This document shows, one piece after another, positions 22,463-35,144 of a stretch of DNA of 64,000 bases. Numbering within the stretch: the stretch's first letter is position 1; each line of letters starts with the position of its first letter. Under the pieces are notes generated by a model that saw only the letters and a program-made list of their open reading frames with translations, was not told the origin of the DNA and ran no database searches. The stretch comes from Citrus sinensis (lineage: Eukaryota > Streptophyta > Magnoliopsida > Sapindales > Rutaceae): contig NC_068560.1 of the NCBI RefSeq assembly GCF_022201045.2, positions 29,405,501-29,469,500 of the forward strand, in the 5' to 3' direction. The position numbers and the translations under genes are program-made.

Positions 22463-24991
22463 ATGAGTTCACTCGCTGCTAGATTCGCTAATTTGCTGCG
22501 AGTTCCTGCTTCTTCTTCATCACACTCCACCTCGCTAGGTGTCTCTCTCTTTTCCTCTTTATTATATACAATTTTATTCTTTTTATGATGCATGGGTGAA
22601 TGGTTTTGTGGAAATATTTGTTGATATAAATTGATGGTTATGTAATTCTTGTACAGGGTTTTTCTGGGTTTTGGTAAAAATCTCATTTTGATCACTTTTT
22701 TAATGGATGTTTAATATATGTGCAATTTGTTCTTTGAGTCAAGAGGGCAATTCTTTTTAACCGGGATTTACTTATTGGTTTAGTAAAAATAATATCATTT
22801 TGAATATTATCTGAAAAAAGTTTGCGCATTGTGATACATTTTCTTTTTCCAGATAAACTGTAAATGAATGTGTCCAGTGAATTGCTTATTTGCTTTTGGT
22901 CTTATATGTGGATAGCCGAGAGAAAGGTGGGTGGTTGTGATGATTTTGTGTTACGTTTGTAGTGCTTGGCGTGCAAAGGAGCTCAAAGATGTGGTACTCG
23001 AGTGGGTCATTTGATGGCAAAAATGATGATCAGAATATGGATGAGGTGGATGATGTGTTTGATGATTTTGTTGTTGAAAAGCAGGAGTTACAGCCTCAAG
23101 GTGTTGATCCTAGAAGGGGTTGGGGATTTCGTGGTGTGCATAAGGTATTTGACGTTGAAATTTTACTTAGAAACAGTTAGCTTCTTTTTGGATATTCCCC
23201 GGATTGTGTCTTGTATAGCACTGGATAGGACCAATGTTTTGATATCACACATGGCCATTGTCGGAAACTCGTTAGAACTAATGATTGTGTGGGTTGATTA
23301 TTGGGTAGTGTGATTTAGTGATGAATTTTTATATTTCCCGTGATAATCTGCATTACAAAATAAGGAACTTGTAGATTCTTAGCATTTTCTTGCCCTGCTG
23401 CACTGTTTTAGAATTTATTTCTGCAGTATTTGTTTCTGAATTTAGGAAACAAAAGATTCTGTTGAATTTATTTCAACCTTTTAGCTGTTAGTTTTGTTGA
23501 ATCTGAGGCTCTCCTGATTTGGAAACTAGTAGAGGGAAAAAAAAAAAAACTTATCTTTAGTTTTCATTGCAATTTTAAAGTGTTGATTATTATATTACAT
23601 TGTCAAGGTGTTTTTTTTTTCCTCCAAATGAAAATTTAACCTGTCATAATTTTTTTCAGGCAATTATTTGTGGAAAAGTTAAAGACACCCCCGTGCAGAA
23701 GATCCTAAGGAATGGCAAAACTGTAACCATCTTTTCAGTTGGAACAGGGGGTCTGTTTGACCAAAGAATTGTAGGGTCGAAAGACTTGCCGAAACCTGTT
23801 CAGTGGCATAGAATTGCTGTGCATAACGAAATACTCGGGTCTTATGCCGTCAAACAACTTGTCAAAAAGTATATGCATCCACTTTATAAGAAAACTAATT
23901 GTATCATTGAGAAGTTAAAAAGAATTTTCCTCATACTGTTTTGATCTAACAAAGTGAAGCTTTGACACAGCTCTTCAGTTTATGTTGAGGGTGACATTGA
24001 AATTAGAGTTTATAATGACAGCATTAATGGTGAAGTAAAGAATATCCCAGAGATATGCATTCGTCGTGATGGTAATTCCTACTATTAACTGTTTCTTCTC
24101 TCTCATTTTCCATTTTATTAAATAATAATAATAATAATAATTATTATTATTATTATTATTATTGTTATTATTTATTTATTATTATTTTTTTGTTGGTTTT
24201 CTGCGGTGGCATATTGGGCGTTGTACTGTTTGGATTCACCTGGTAATGTAACGTGCATATGATTTCTGCAATTTTCCATGTTAGTTAAGAGAAGCCAAAC
24301 TTTGCAATGTCTCAACCCACCTTAAATCAACTAAGACTGAGTCTCAAACTAGTTTGGTCCACTAAATGAATCTCAGACCATCAAATTAGGAACTTTGATG
24401 GTGTATTTTGTGAATGAGGACTGCAGGAGGCCGGAATAGTCGGCAACCTAAATATTGAATGCAATGTGCCAATGGCAGTTTCCTTGAATATCTGATTAAA
24501 TACCTTTAATGCACTTTCTTCTTGCCCATCTAGTGCAGGGTCCATATGAAGGGTAGATGGGTGTAATAAAGGGAAGTGTGGGTTGGGGGTGGGGAGGGTA
24601 TGGAGTGACATTCTTGTTATGCTTATGATTCATTTTTCAGATTACCAAGTAAGGTAATATTCTTATTCAACAATAGGACAGTACATTGTATATTTCCTTC
24701 ATGGCTGTACATGCCCATTGCAGGGACACTTCGCCTTGTAAAGTCTGGGGAAAGCATCAGCAAAATATCCTTTGATGATTTGCGTAAGTTATCTTCTCTT
24801 GTCAATTTGTGCAAAAGTTTGCTTGGCCTACCAGTATGGTATTGCCATTCTTAATTATGACAATTTGATTGGGGTTAATGATTCTTCAATATTTCATATT
24901 ACATCCCAATTTATCAGGTCTCAGTGAGTGATAGTTTAAACTTTTGAACAACGCACCTTTTGTTTTATTGGCAGGAGAGGGATTGCTTTAG
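22463..24991 (+). CDS. mtSSB: Mitochondrial single-stranded DNA-binding protein
   Basis: OB-fold SSB that coats single-stranded mitochondrial DNA during replication and repair; plant homologue of bacterial SSB. Exons 22463-22538, 22963-23144, 23660-23868, 23971-24071, 24724-24783 and 24975-24991 join in frame to 214 aa. Residues 1 to ~35 (SSLAARFANLLRVPASSSSH) are rich in Ser, Ala, Arg and Leu, lack acidic residues and look like a mitochondrial presequence. An acidic linker (ENMDEVDDVFDD-like) follows. The OB fold starts near residue 87 (KAIICGKVKDTPVQKIL, VTIFSVGTGG, then PKPVQWHRIAVHNE, SSVYVEGDIEIRVYND and DGTLRLVKSGESISKI). The last exon adds only five residues (REGLL, first codon split). 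An AAT/ATT microsatellite lies in intron 4. Confidence 0.93.
24118..24187. repeat. AAT/ATT microsatellite with dyad symmetry
   Basis: Inside mtSSB intron 4, a run of (AAT)n switches abruptly to (ATT)n, giving a self-complementary stretch that could form a hairpin in RNA or single-stranded DNA. Confidence 0.85.
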
Positions 24992-26145
24992 CTGAAAGTC
25001 AATAGACACGTTGCGGAAATCTTATTCATTTGTAAGTGGGAGAAGCTGAAACCTAACTTTTGTAAGAAACAGATATTGTAACTAGCCTGGAGAAAATGAT
25101 CCTTTGATGGTTTTATAGTTTTTGTTATGACCTGGTCTTTTAGTCTGTCTTTTCCTCTCTCTATGGATATGACTATTTCTGCCCGTGAATATGATTATTT
25201 CTGAATCTCTCTCTCTCACGCTCTCTCTTTAATGGTGATTTGATATGATATTTAAGGTCACATGATATAGTATGTTTGATACTCAAATATTTTTTTGCAG
25301 AATATACTCTGCAATTAATAGCTCCATTTATTTTCCCCGTATAGGACAATGTGATTGTCTTGCTTTGTGCACCGTGAGTGGTGATACACATGAAGGTCTT
25401 GGGTATAATATTAGAGTATTAGTGGGTTCGAATGAAAGTTAGGATTGATAACCGTTAATTGCCATCTTGAATCATATGTCACTGGTATGAATTTTCATTG
25501 TTTCTTGTTGAACGAACAATTTTGTTAGGTTTTCTCAGATGTATAGTGTGGAAGCATTCATTTGATTGATGCTATGATGTTATTTAACTATAAACTGTTC
25601 TCTCTCAATTTATGAATGGGTACATGTCATTATTGATTCTTCAGCACAAGTTCAACTGCTTCATTGGCATTTTCAGCCCTGCTTTTCTAGTAAAAAGAAA
25701 GAAGAGTTTGAAGTCCTTATTTTCTCTTCTTCTTTTCCTTTTATTCTTTTTTGTAATAACTCATAGCTTATTATCCTGTTTTAGTAATATCAGTATCATA
25801 AAATCATACCAGGAATATGTGTAATCTTAATTGCCCCTAGATGAGAAATATTTAGGTTTCAACCTGCAGTTGATGTTTTTGGTATTCTATTCCAAATGGA
25901 GTGCTACACAATGCCGAGTACGATGATGCATATGATGGCATGGCATGCCAGACATGCCTGGGTCGACTTTTGTACGAAAATTTTTGGGAAATAATTAGCC
26001 TCATTTGGAAAATACTGAACACTATGTTAGATTTTTGCCATTATTTTGTGATGGAGAAATCCAGATTTAAGTCGCCATTTATTTAAATCTCCTTTCACAA
26101 CTTTGAAAGCATTTATAAATTATAACTTGGTTTTTTAAACGGCTT

Positions 26146-26319
26146 TTGTTATCTTACGTGATCATGTAAGATGCATTATTCTTTTACATCCATTGGATGA
26201 AAATTCAACGGTTATGAAAATATACGATAATAAAATTATTATTATTTCCACAATCGTTGGATTTTCATCAAACGGCTGTGAAAAAATCATGTATCTTATA
26301 TGATTATGTAAGATAACAA
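26146..26319. mobile_element. Short inverted-repeat element (MITE-like)
   Basis: The left arm TTGTTATCTTACGTGATCAT and the right arm, reversed, TTGTTATCTTACATAATCAT stay similar for ~80 bases, including ATGAAAATTCAACGGTTATG against ATGAAAATCCAACGATTGTG. About 174 bases in total, able to fold into one hairpin. No coding capacity. No convincing TSD, so superfamily unknown. Confidence 0.6.
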
Positions 26320-27823
26320 TCTCTGGCCCAGACATATTACACTTTAACATACTAAAATTTGGAGCTGTTTTTTCCATTTTGAATAATTTTTTTTCTTAAT
26401 GATCTGTTGAATGGTATCGTGATCATACAGCTAAAAAAGAATTGTACTCCCAAAATCTAGGATGTAGCATTCAGTAAAGATCCTCTCTCACTCATTTAGT
26501 TTTTCTGACATACTAAAGTCACTTAGATGATTGTATTGGATCAGAATTCTGTCTTGATCTGATCTCTTTCTGAGTAAAAATACATATGATAATTAGTAGT
26601 TAATAAATAAATAAAATAAAAAAATTAAATTATATCTATACATTATTATTTAAAGACATGTGACATAAAATTTTTAAAAACTAACGAGAGCTCAGATAAT
26701 GAGATGTCTTTTTCCGGTTGTATTAGGTTCTTCTGTGCGATTGTATTGCTAGTTCATGTGCACCATTAAAGTGTCTGTTGACCTCGGATACATGGCCCAT
26801 CCCCACATAATGTCTCTAATAAAGTAAAATAAAGCCTCACACTAGCTTATCAACTTTGTCGGTTTGCTCTTTCCTCTTATAATCAAGCCGAAGCTTTTCT
26901 ATTATTTAATTGGAGCACTTTGGAAAATGGATTCCCCTCAAAGGGCAAATGGCCTCCAGATATTCTAAACAAGGAAAGTGGGATTTAGGAGTGCCATTTC
27001 CTCAACACGCGTCGGCTTAAAGTATCATTTGTAACTATTAAAGGAACTCGCACAGTACATGGAAATCCCATATGGTGGGACACACTTGATTTGTCTTGGA
27101 TTCACGTTTTACTTTACAACCTTGAACACCAAGTTTCTCATCAGTACATTCCAGGCTCAATTTCCTCATGGTTTCCCTGGTCTGTTAATCTTTTCTGGTT
27201 GAAATTGTAACAGAGAAAATGTTTGATATTAGAGAGATTGCGGTCTTCTTATAACTGACTTTGTTACATGATTTGGACATTCAGTCGATGGTTTCGCACA
27301 TTTTCACCTGTAGAATGCGGCTGATTCTGGTGTATTTGATCCATTGTGTTCCCTGTTTCCCTTGCTGCGTACAACCTCGCAGGTTATTTTGTTATTCACT
27401 GGTGCTCAATCCAAGTGATACCCCATATTGCTGATCATTTTGTTAATCATTAGAATTCGATTCAATTGATTAATGGCTGAATAATTGAATAATAAGGATT
27501 CAGACTTGCTAGTTTTATATTCAATGCCGGATTTATTTGGGCGGTCCGTGTTACAGCTAATAAGCTTCAAAGTTCATGGGGGTGCATAAAACTTGATAAT
27601 AAGTATTTAATTCAGTTATTATTAGTGATAGTGTATAAAAATCCTGCCAACATGTCGAAGATCCTAACAGGTGTCAGATCAAAGGTTCGGTGGTAATGCA
27701 CTAAGAAAACTGCATTTTGATTGGGGCCTGGGATTATTTTTCAGTTTTCACTCTCCGTGCATGTAATTATTATCTGTTTATATACTTTATTATTTTGTTT
27801 CCGCAGCTCACTCTCTAATGCTG

Positions 27824-27830
27824 TATAAAT
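27824..27830 (+). promoter_or_regulatory. TATA box of the WAK-like gene
   Basis: TATAAAT followed by AGG lies 41 bases before the ATG at 27865, in a C/T-rich stretch. Position and sequence fit a plant TATA box with a very short 5' leader. Confidence 0.55.
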
Positions 27831-27864
27831 AGGCTCCTAAAGCTCTAGGTTTTCTTGCTTCACC

Positions 27865-28521
27865 ATGACGTTTTCCTCAGCTTCACTTCTTAGCACAAGA
27901 GTGAAAATGATGCTTGTGATATCTTTTGTACTCATCTTAGTAACCCATGTCTCAGGTCACAATGCCTGTCCCAAATGTGGCAGCATTGAAGTTCCATATC
28001 CTCTTAGCACAAATGATAACTGTGGAGACCCCAGGTATAGAGTGTATTGCGAAAATGATGTTCTACAGTTATTGTCAGCTGGAGGCTTCTACTATAAAAT
28101 CATCAGCATTAATCCTAGTTCTTATAGGCTTGTTATAAGCCCTCCCTTGATACCAAAAGACACTTGTTACTCTTCTGATCTCACTTCAGGAGGCTTTACG
28201 CTGGATGATGATTCACCCTTTAACATATCTACTCGTAACACTGTCATGTTACTCAACTGCTCTGAAAATATTCTCCTTTCTCCATTGAACTGTTCTTCAA
28301 GCAGCCTCTGTAGGCTTTTTGAGGAGCAGGTCGAGGCAGGAAATGGGTGCCGAGGTACACTTTGCTGCCATTTCTTGAAAGATTCATCCATGACTTCACG
28401 GAGGATTAGAGTTAGAGTCGGAGGTTGCACTGCTTATACTTCTGTGGTTGACATTAGGCCAGGCGATTCCATTGATTCATGGAACTACGGCATTGAGCTG
28501 CAGTGGTTGCCCCCCAACTAA
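27865..28521 (+). CDS. Secreted WAK-type galacturonan-binding domain protein without kinase
   Basis: Single-exon 218-aa protein. Residues ~15-32 (MMLVISFVLILVTHVSG) are a clear signal peptide; translation may start at 27865 or at the ATG at 27907. The mature part begins NACPKCGSIEVPYPLS and carries the Cys pattern of the GUB_WAK_bind domain (CPKCG, VPYPLS, NCGDPRY, VYC) to about residue 110. A second Cys-rich block follows (NCS, SLCRLFEE, NGCRGTLCCHFL, GGCTAY) like the extracellular juxtamembrane part of WAK-like kinases. Potential N-glycosylation sites: FNIS, LNCS, PLNCS. No transmembrane segment or kinase domain follows; the frame ends WLPPN. Likely an apoplastic pectin-associated protein; function inferred from the family only. 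Confidence 0.85.
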   Translation: MTFSSASLLSTRVKMMLVISFVLILVTHVSGHNACPKCGSIEVPYPLSTNDNCGDPRYRVYCENDVLQLLSAGGFYYKIISINPSSYRLVISPPLIPKDTCYSSDLTSGGFTLDDDSPFNISTRNTVMLLNCSENILLSPLNCSSSSLCRLFEEQVEAGNGCRGTLCCHFLKDSSMTSRRIRVRVGGCTAYTSVVDIRPGDSIDSWNYGIELQWLPPN

Positions 28522-29891
28522 GTTACAGACAAGCTTGCGTGAAGTCTTGTGTATAGGATCCTCGTATCATTAGTTGATAATTCAAAGCATATTTTTCACT
28601 TGTAATGCTTTAACCTTCTCAGCAAAATAAGCGCCCCTCGTCGAGAGGGAGCTTCTAAACACGCGCTGTCTTTAAACTTCATGTGTGTGTGTGTGTGTTT
28701 TTTTTTTCACCTCATATGCTTCTCTGCAGTTGCTTGCTTTGTCTGGATGGATGTTCAGTTCTTGTTTTGATAAAATGAATGAGTCTTCTTGTAATGGTAA
28801 TGTGTTATTAATATTATTCTTCTTTGTGTGAATAAGGGATTTCATTGAGTGAAAATGTTAGTCCAGCTCATAATCCTCCTGTTATTACACAATATTCCAT
28901 CACTCAAAACTAGCCACCCCAGATGGTTAAGTTTTGCTTTAATCTAATCTTGATGCGGCAAACTTACCATATTTAATCATGAAATGAATACTAATAAGCT
29001 GGGGCCCAAGAAGTGCCATTGCTTTTACTACTTTGGGTGGCTGAAGTTTTTGCATTTACTAATTTTGGGGAAACTGGAGCTAAAGATTAACTTTATTTTC
29101 GTCAGCTCCATAGTTCGTGTATTTGGTTCCAATTTTATAACATCTCCTGCCTCCGACAAAATTTATAAAATTTAAGTTTGAAAACCTAAATTAAGTCAAA
29201 ACTAAGGAATAATTAAACAATATTGTGATGACTATCAATGTGAAGCTCAAATGCCCCCATGAAGCTGTCAAATAGTGACCATGTGGAAGTAGCTTCATTC
29301 CAAAGAGATTCTGGAAAGGGGTAAGGATGGAAAAGGGTAAAGAGGGAAGAAAACTTGCTTCTACATCATGGTTTGCCCATTTCAGTGGGCCAGTGGCGAA
29401 TACGACTTGAACAAAAATGCTAAAAAAACCTTAAATGTAAAGTAAAAGTAACCACATACAGAATGAGTTCCTTGAGTTTGCAAATAATTTTGTAAAAAAT
29501 ATTATATATCGTTATAATACAGGGTATTCAGAGAGCAGAGGAGTTAAAAACATCGCCTTTTAACTCTCAACAGAACAAAGAAATTGATGCAGCAACTACA
29601 CATATGCCACTATGCATACTTTGCTTTTAATTACAGATTCAAATTGTTAGCAACCAAACTGTCACAAACATATCTAATCAGATAGCATTTTTGTTTCTCA
29701 GCGGTCAGTACAATAGCCAGGCACAAACCAGAATCCCACAAAACAACGAATAAAAAACACCTACTCTCTGTATCTCTACCTCATTTCTTACACATATCTA
29801 TTAAATCACCACCGGAAAGTGAAAAACCAAACATGCTCACACTGCCAGAGGAAAAACTTACCAAATATGTACTTTGTTATCAAATGAATAA
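28522..29891. other. Convergent intergenic region
   Basis: 3' flanks of the WAK-like gene (+) and the PP2C gene (-). A (GT)n run followed by T's lies near 28682-28710. No gene, RNA or clear transposon was recognised. Confidence 0.45.
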
Positions 29892-32121
29892 CTATGTTAT
29901 CACCGTGGGTATACCCGGCCTCTTTCCTTCCATGGCATCTTTCTTTTTCCGACAATTTGCGCAGAGAAAGGGGCCTTCCCATGGCTTTGATGTGGGTGAG
30001 AAATAAGGCCCTGAGTTTACCGATAAGCCATCACTTGGTGGTTGGTCCACTTGGCAGACTGCACACCTGAAAAGACCAGAGCTCGCATTCGAAGGAAAAT
30101 CCCTACCCAACCTGCAATTCCAATAATAAAATGAAAAAGTTGAAGACTATGAACCTACAAAAAGAGATGTCCATGCTCTAATCCTGTTAGAAACCATTCG
30201 ATAAAAAGGTCTCTTATTTATCGCATAGGATCATAATATCAGGTTCTAATAAACAAGCAAAATGATTATGTAAGCAACTGCAATTATACTTGGTAATTAT
30301 CTTCTTTTAGCGGCTTCTGATTGTCATCTTTAATAAAAACTATAAAATTTCCCAAAAATATAAGAAGTGGGTACATTTCTATGCATTCGTGTAGCTATAC
30401 AGAATTGGAAAGCCAAAAGTTCAAGGGAAATGAATAAACTGCTGAGAAAAGGAATGTTATGATGAACAAACCTTTCAGCAAGCATAGCCGAACCCTCTTC
30501 AAACAGCTCCTCCACAACCCCAACAGCAGCGAGCTTGTTTGATGTTTTCATAGAATCATGAGCTTTCTTCCCAAAGATAAGTGAACTTAGCACATTCTGT
30601 TTCTTTCTAGGTGTTGGAGCTGGGACAGGATGGTCAGATGGTATGATATCAACAACCAGGCAGGTTGTATCATCCTTCAGTCCCCTTGACCTCAGAGCCT
30701 CCTGAGAAGAACAGACACAGATATTCATATTAAGCCAAAACAGGCACTGCCATTCCCGATGTATGATATAAACAACAATGCTAGACGTCACCTTAACAAC
30801 CAATTTTGCAGCAAGCTCTGCGGGTAAACCCCGACAAGACTTGGCAGCCATATCAGAAGTTAATGCATCCCAGATGCCATCAGAGGCGATTATCAATCTT
30901 CCTCCAGCATTTGAAAGCTAAATAAAGACCAAAGACACTATGAGCTTCAGACTGCAAAGCCAGAGAAGGAAATAAGACCTTTACCCATAGGAACCAGAGT
31001 GCTCACCTTCACTTGCTTAACATGAGGAATCGGAACAATAAACTCTCCCACATCAGTGTCACCAATCGACCTCGAAAGGCATAACCCCCCAGGCCAGCAG
31101 CGAAGGGGACCGACCTACAAATCCAATAGAGATTAAACTTAAATAAGAAACAGGAAGGAAAATAAAAGGAAACGCAAAAAAGAAGACAACTTTTGACCAC
31201 GAATAGCATTAGGAAGATAAAAATGTTAATACCTCATTGCCACCAAAAACATTGAGCCTTCCTACTTCACCTCCACTTGCAGTGACACGCTCCCTCTCTT
31301 CAGCATTCTCTTCCAGCCTGTGATCAACAGTCAACAGTGAAACAATGCCTCCCTGGGTGTCCAATATGCATCGAGAATCACCAACAGATGCAACAGTCAC
31401 AGTCCATCCATCTATCACAACAAATGTCACTGTTGTCCCAGAAGTTTCACCTGAGATTTACATAGACCATTAATGATAAGCCACAAAATAAGAAAATCAC
31501 AAATAAAGCATTTGAAAGGAAACAATTCATACCTTTTTTTTGAAATTCTATGTCAGTTTTCACAAAACCTGCGACAAGTGCCCGAGGAAGTGCTTGAAGC
31601 CACTCATCCCTACTAGCGCCTTGAGGGATTGCACTCAAGACATTATTCAATAAGCTCTCCTTTGTAAAGATGGCAGCTGATACACCATTGTGCCCATCAA
31701 AAATCTGCCAACAAACTCTGGACTTAAACTTCTATTGGTATCACAACTATAAAACCTTATTCTATGCTCTTGGTTGCAAAGTTGATCAAAAGATTCAGTT
31801 TTAAAAAAAATGTAATTTAACTTCCCTCGGATTTCTTTACCTCGATTTTTCTCAGCAACCAAACAAAGAATAGAAAAGAAACAAAATTATTGAACAAAGA
31901 AAAATTAATACCGCAAAAACAGAAAATGACGTTGATGCATTTCCAGGAATCCTCTGGCAATCAGGTTTTATCAGAAAGTAATCCTCTCCTTTCTTAGCTA
32001 ATGCAGCCTGTCCATACTTCACAAAAGGTTTCTCAATCTTTTCGTTCCTCAGCTCACGACCGATCAAAGTTGCAAGCGGAACAAGAGGAGCCTTCATCTG
32101 GGGTACTTCAGTCTGGTTCAT
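29892..32121 (-). CDS. Protein phosphatase 2C (PP2C15-like)
   Basis: Mg/Mn-dependent Ser/Thr phosphatase of the PPM family. Exons in transcript order: 32121-31912, 31704-31533, 31450-31233, 31114-31007, 30917-30792, 30701-30472 and 30111-29892, joining in frame to 427 aa. Metal-binding and catalytic motifs are present: KKGEDYFLI, FDGHNG (residues ~72-77), GDSRC, SRSIGDTDVGEF, ASDGIWD and DDTTCLVVDI. The catalytic domain ends near residue 290. A C-terminal extension follows with two Cys pairs (CAVC and CANC) that could bind zinc. The architecture is the one I associate with Arabidopsis PP2C15 (At1g68410); no ABA-coreceptor-type signature was noted. A 5' UTR intron is likely, since the leader-like sequence with CT/GA runs lies near 32900-33010. 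All introns look GT-AG. Confidence 0.93.
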
Positions 32122-35100
32122 GCTTGTTTAATTTTCAACATCTCCAAGTCGTTTTCTCAGAACACCCTAATCAACCAAACAAATCAATTAGAACTTCTCT
32201 TCACAAATGCTGATGCTGCTATACATTACATGCCCAATAACCGCATAAATCAATCAAAACATTTTCTCAGTTTTACTCTAATCCATATCAGAAAGCAAAT
32301 CACATGAATCTCTCCAACTATATAGAGCTCCCTCCAGAACATATTACTACAATGTAGCACACAATTATGAACAGAGTCAATATACTGATGACCAGCGAAA
32401 ATTTTACAATACAATAGCACAACCCAAAACACCATTTTATCAAAACCAATCAACTAACATTTCTTTGCACATTTTTCACCAACCCATACATGAAAATCAA
32501 AAAAATCTTCACTCATTAGCTTAATTGCATTATATATCCAATTATCACTGCAAATCGCACTACACAATGAACCCAGCGAAAACAAATCAATTAGAAATTT
32601 CCTTTAAGAAAAAAATTATGTACACAAGCCAGAAAAAAGTTCCTTAACGAGGATTCAAACTTTACGCACAAAAATCAAAACTTTAGTAAAATGGAACTAA
32701 GATTGAGCATAGTGTACTCAAAAAGGTGCTACAAGAGATACAAAAATGGAGAAATCAAGAAACCCTAAGCTCACATCAACAGATCAAGAAGTGAGAAGTG
32801 TACATTGAGCATTCAGTCTACAAAACTCTCCTCATTTGCCCCCAAAACGTCACTTCATACACAATTTTTGCACCAAAATAAAACCCTAAGAGAAAGAAAG
32901 TGAACTTTTTAGTGAGAGAAAGAGTAACCAGGGTAACTGTGGCGTGATTTGATTGGTGGGAGAAATCCAGAGAGAGAGACAGACGCGGGGTTTAAGAGAG
33001 AGAGAGAAAAAAAAAAGGTCTGATTTTTAAGATTTTAGGACACATTTTTTCATAATGACATTTATGTCCTATATTCGTTTTGTAATTTGCCATAGAAGAA
33101 AATTTATGAAATGACATTTTTATCTTCGGGTTGCTTTTTTTAAAGAAAAATGATATTGTAATTAAGCATTGTTGTCATTTAAAGTTGTACAAAAGTATAC
33201 AAGATTAATAAATTTCGTATTAAAATTTATAACTATGTGTTAGGATATTCAACTTTAAATAGAAAAAAAAATAATTTTTATTGAAGAATATTTTCAACTA
33301 CAGTCTACGCATTTTATAATGTTATGTGAATATATTAAAATTTTAGATTAATTAAAAAAATCATGTGATAACTTTGTTTAAATTTAAATTTTTATTATCA
33401 TTTTACTTAAATAAGCACTATAAAAATTAAAACTTCATTTATATATAATGTTAAGTCAAATGTCAAAATGTGTATACGTTATACAATTAAAGGTAAAAAT
33501 TAAAAATTGAAAAAAAAAGTAAAAATTAAATGAGGAATGGTGGCAAAATGGTCATTTTGGAATGTTTGACTTGGATAATCATTAGTGTGCTCATTCACAT
33601 AGAATGATTCGCCCACACATACAACAAACATAATGCTGTGTTTTGGTTGGCAAAAATTAGGTGAGTTGAGACAAAATGCAAATTGTTTATTTTTTATTTT
33701 TTAATTTGATTAATATGAGCGGCATAGATGATCAAACAATTAATCAACATAGACCAATTAAAGCCAATTGTTGATGAATCCTAGACAATGTGAATGTCAA
33801 AGGGTCACGAAAATTGAACAAGTAATCAATTATTCATTCATGCTACTATTGTTTCAAAAATAACGACATTTTGTTTGATTAGTTCTAATTATATTATCAT
33901 CATGGATACATTTACCGTCGCTGTCCTTAAAAAAATATTATAAAAATATAACATTTGTTTGGAAATAATGAAAAAGAAAATAGGGTTCAATCCAAAGTGG
34001 TCCTTTTTTTTTCTTTTTTTCTTTTTTTTTTTTTTGCCTTTTTAAAGAAAAAGAATTTAAGTGGGCATTTGAAATTTGTAAATGGGAAATGAGATAATGA
34101 ATTCTTGGCTTGGGTCAACTCTGTAGTTTGTGTTTGGTGGGGTGGTGGTGGTGTCTTGCTTGTGATTGTGGAATTTGTGGGATGTGTTCGTAATCCAACT
34201 CACATAAAAATTAATAAAATTTAAATTATATATATAAAAAAAAAAAAGAAAGAAAAATCAAGCAATAAGATGACATGGCCATGTGCAAGTTCGGACCCAT
34301 TGAAGGGTTTAGCCACTCATGTGGAGGGGGGTTTTTGAACCCCAGCTGGAAAGTTGAATTGACACAACAGCACAAGTTGGAATTTTGGTGGATGTTTCAT
34401 GTTTGTTGCTTGCTCGAATCACCATTTGAAATTATGATCACAGAACACGAACATTATCTCCCTAAATCACACGGTTTGTTTATCAACTTCTTGACAATTT
34501 TTCATTATATCGAACTCACTTTATTAATACTTTGACTTTGAGACATCCAGCTGATTAGAGTTTTATTGGGTCTACGGATAATATATTATATAAGATTTCT
34601 TATCCAACAGATTTTCACACATTTTAAAATGTATATTTGAGATAAAATTTATTTTTGTTTTTGTTTTTTCTCCCAAAGATATTGTCGTGTATAATAAGCT
34701 AGTGGCATTTGGGACGTGCTCACAAAGCTTACTCTAATGATAATCTTTAAACTTGAATATGGCTCTAACGATAATGATTAGCATTCTTCATTGCAAGCAT
34801 TCAAGTTCTAAGCAAACAAGTGGGGAAAAGGAAGAAAAAGAACACAAATACAAATAACAATGTAAACACATTTTCTTTTCTTCTCATTTGGTAACTTTTT
34901 TTCCTTTCTGTTTCTAGTGAAAGAAAGAATAATAATGGGGGAAAAAAATGAAAGAAGAAAGCAAAGAATTTACAAACTCAACACCAATGCGATCATTGAT
35001 CACCACCGAAGAAACTCAAGACAACCGGAACATTGCCGGTTTGACATTCCCTCTCCTGCTCTTTCTCTAAACCTAAAGAATAGATACACAAAAGGAAAAG

Positions 35101-35144
35101 AACAAAATGATAACAACAAAGCCGTTTTCACAGTTAGCGGATCC
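32122..35144. other. PP2C promoter/leader and kinesin 3' flank
   Basis: 32122 to ~33010 is probably the PP2C 5' leader with an intron, ending in a GA-rich stretch (AGAGAGAGAGACAG near 32975). From there to 35144 the DNA is AT-rich, with T-rich tracts near 34005-34035. The kinesin 3' UTR occupies an unknown length before 35145. No further gene was recognised. Confidence 0.45.

Larger units (their letters stand above)
24992..27864. other. Long intergenic region between mtSSB and the WAK-like gene
   Basis: mtSSB 3' UTR probably covers the first ~150 bases. The rest is AT-rich with a short CT microsatellite near 25206-25230 and an inverted-repeat element at 26146-26319. The last few hundred bases are promoter of the next gene. 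Open frames here are short and look like chance. Confidence 0.45.
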
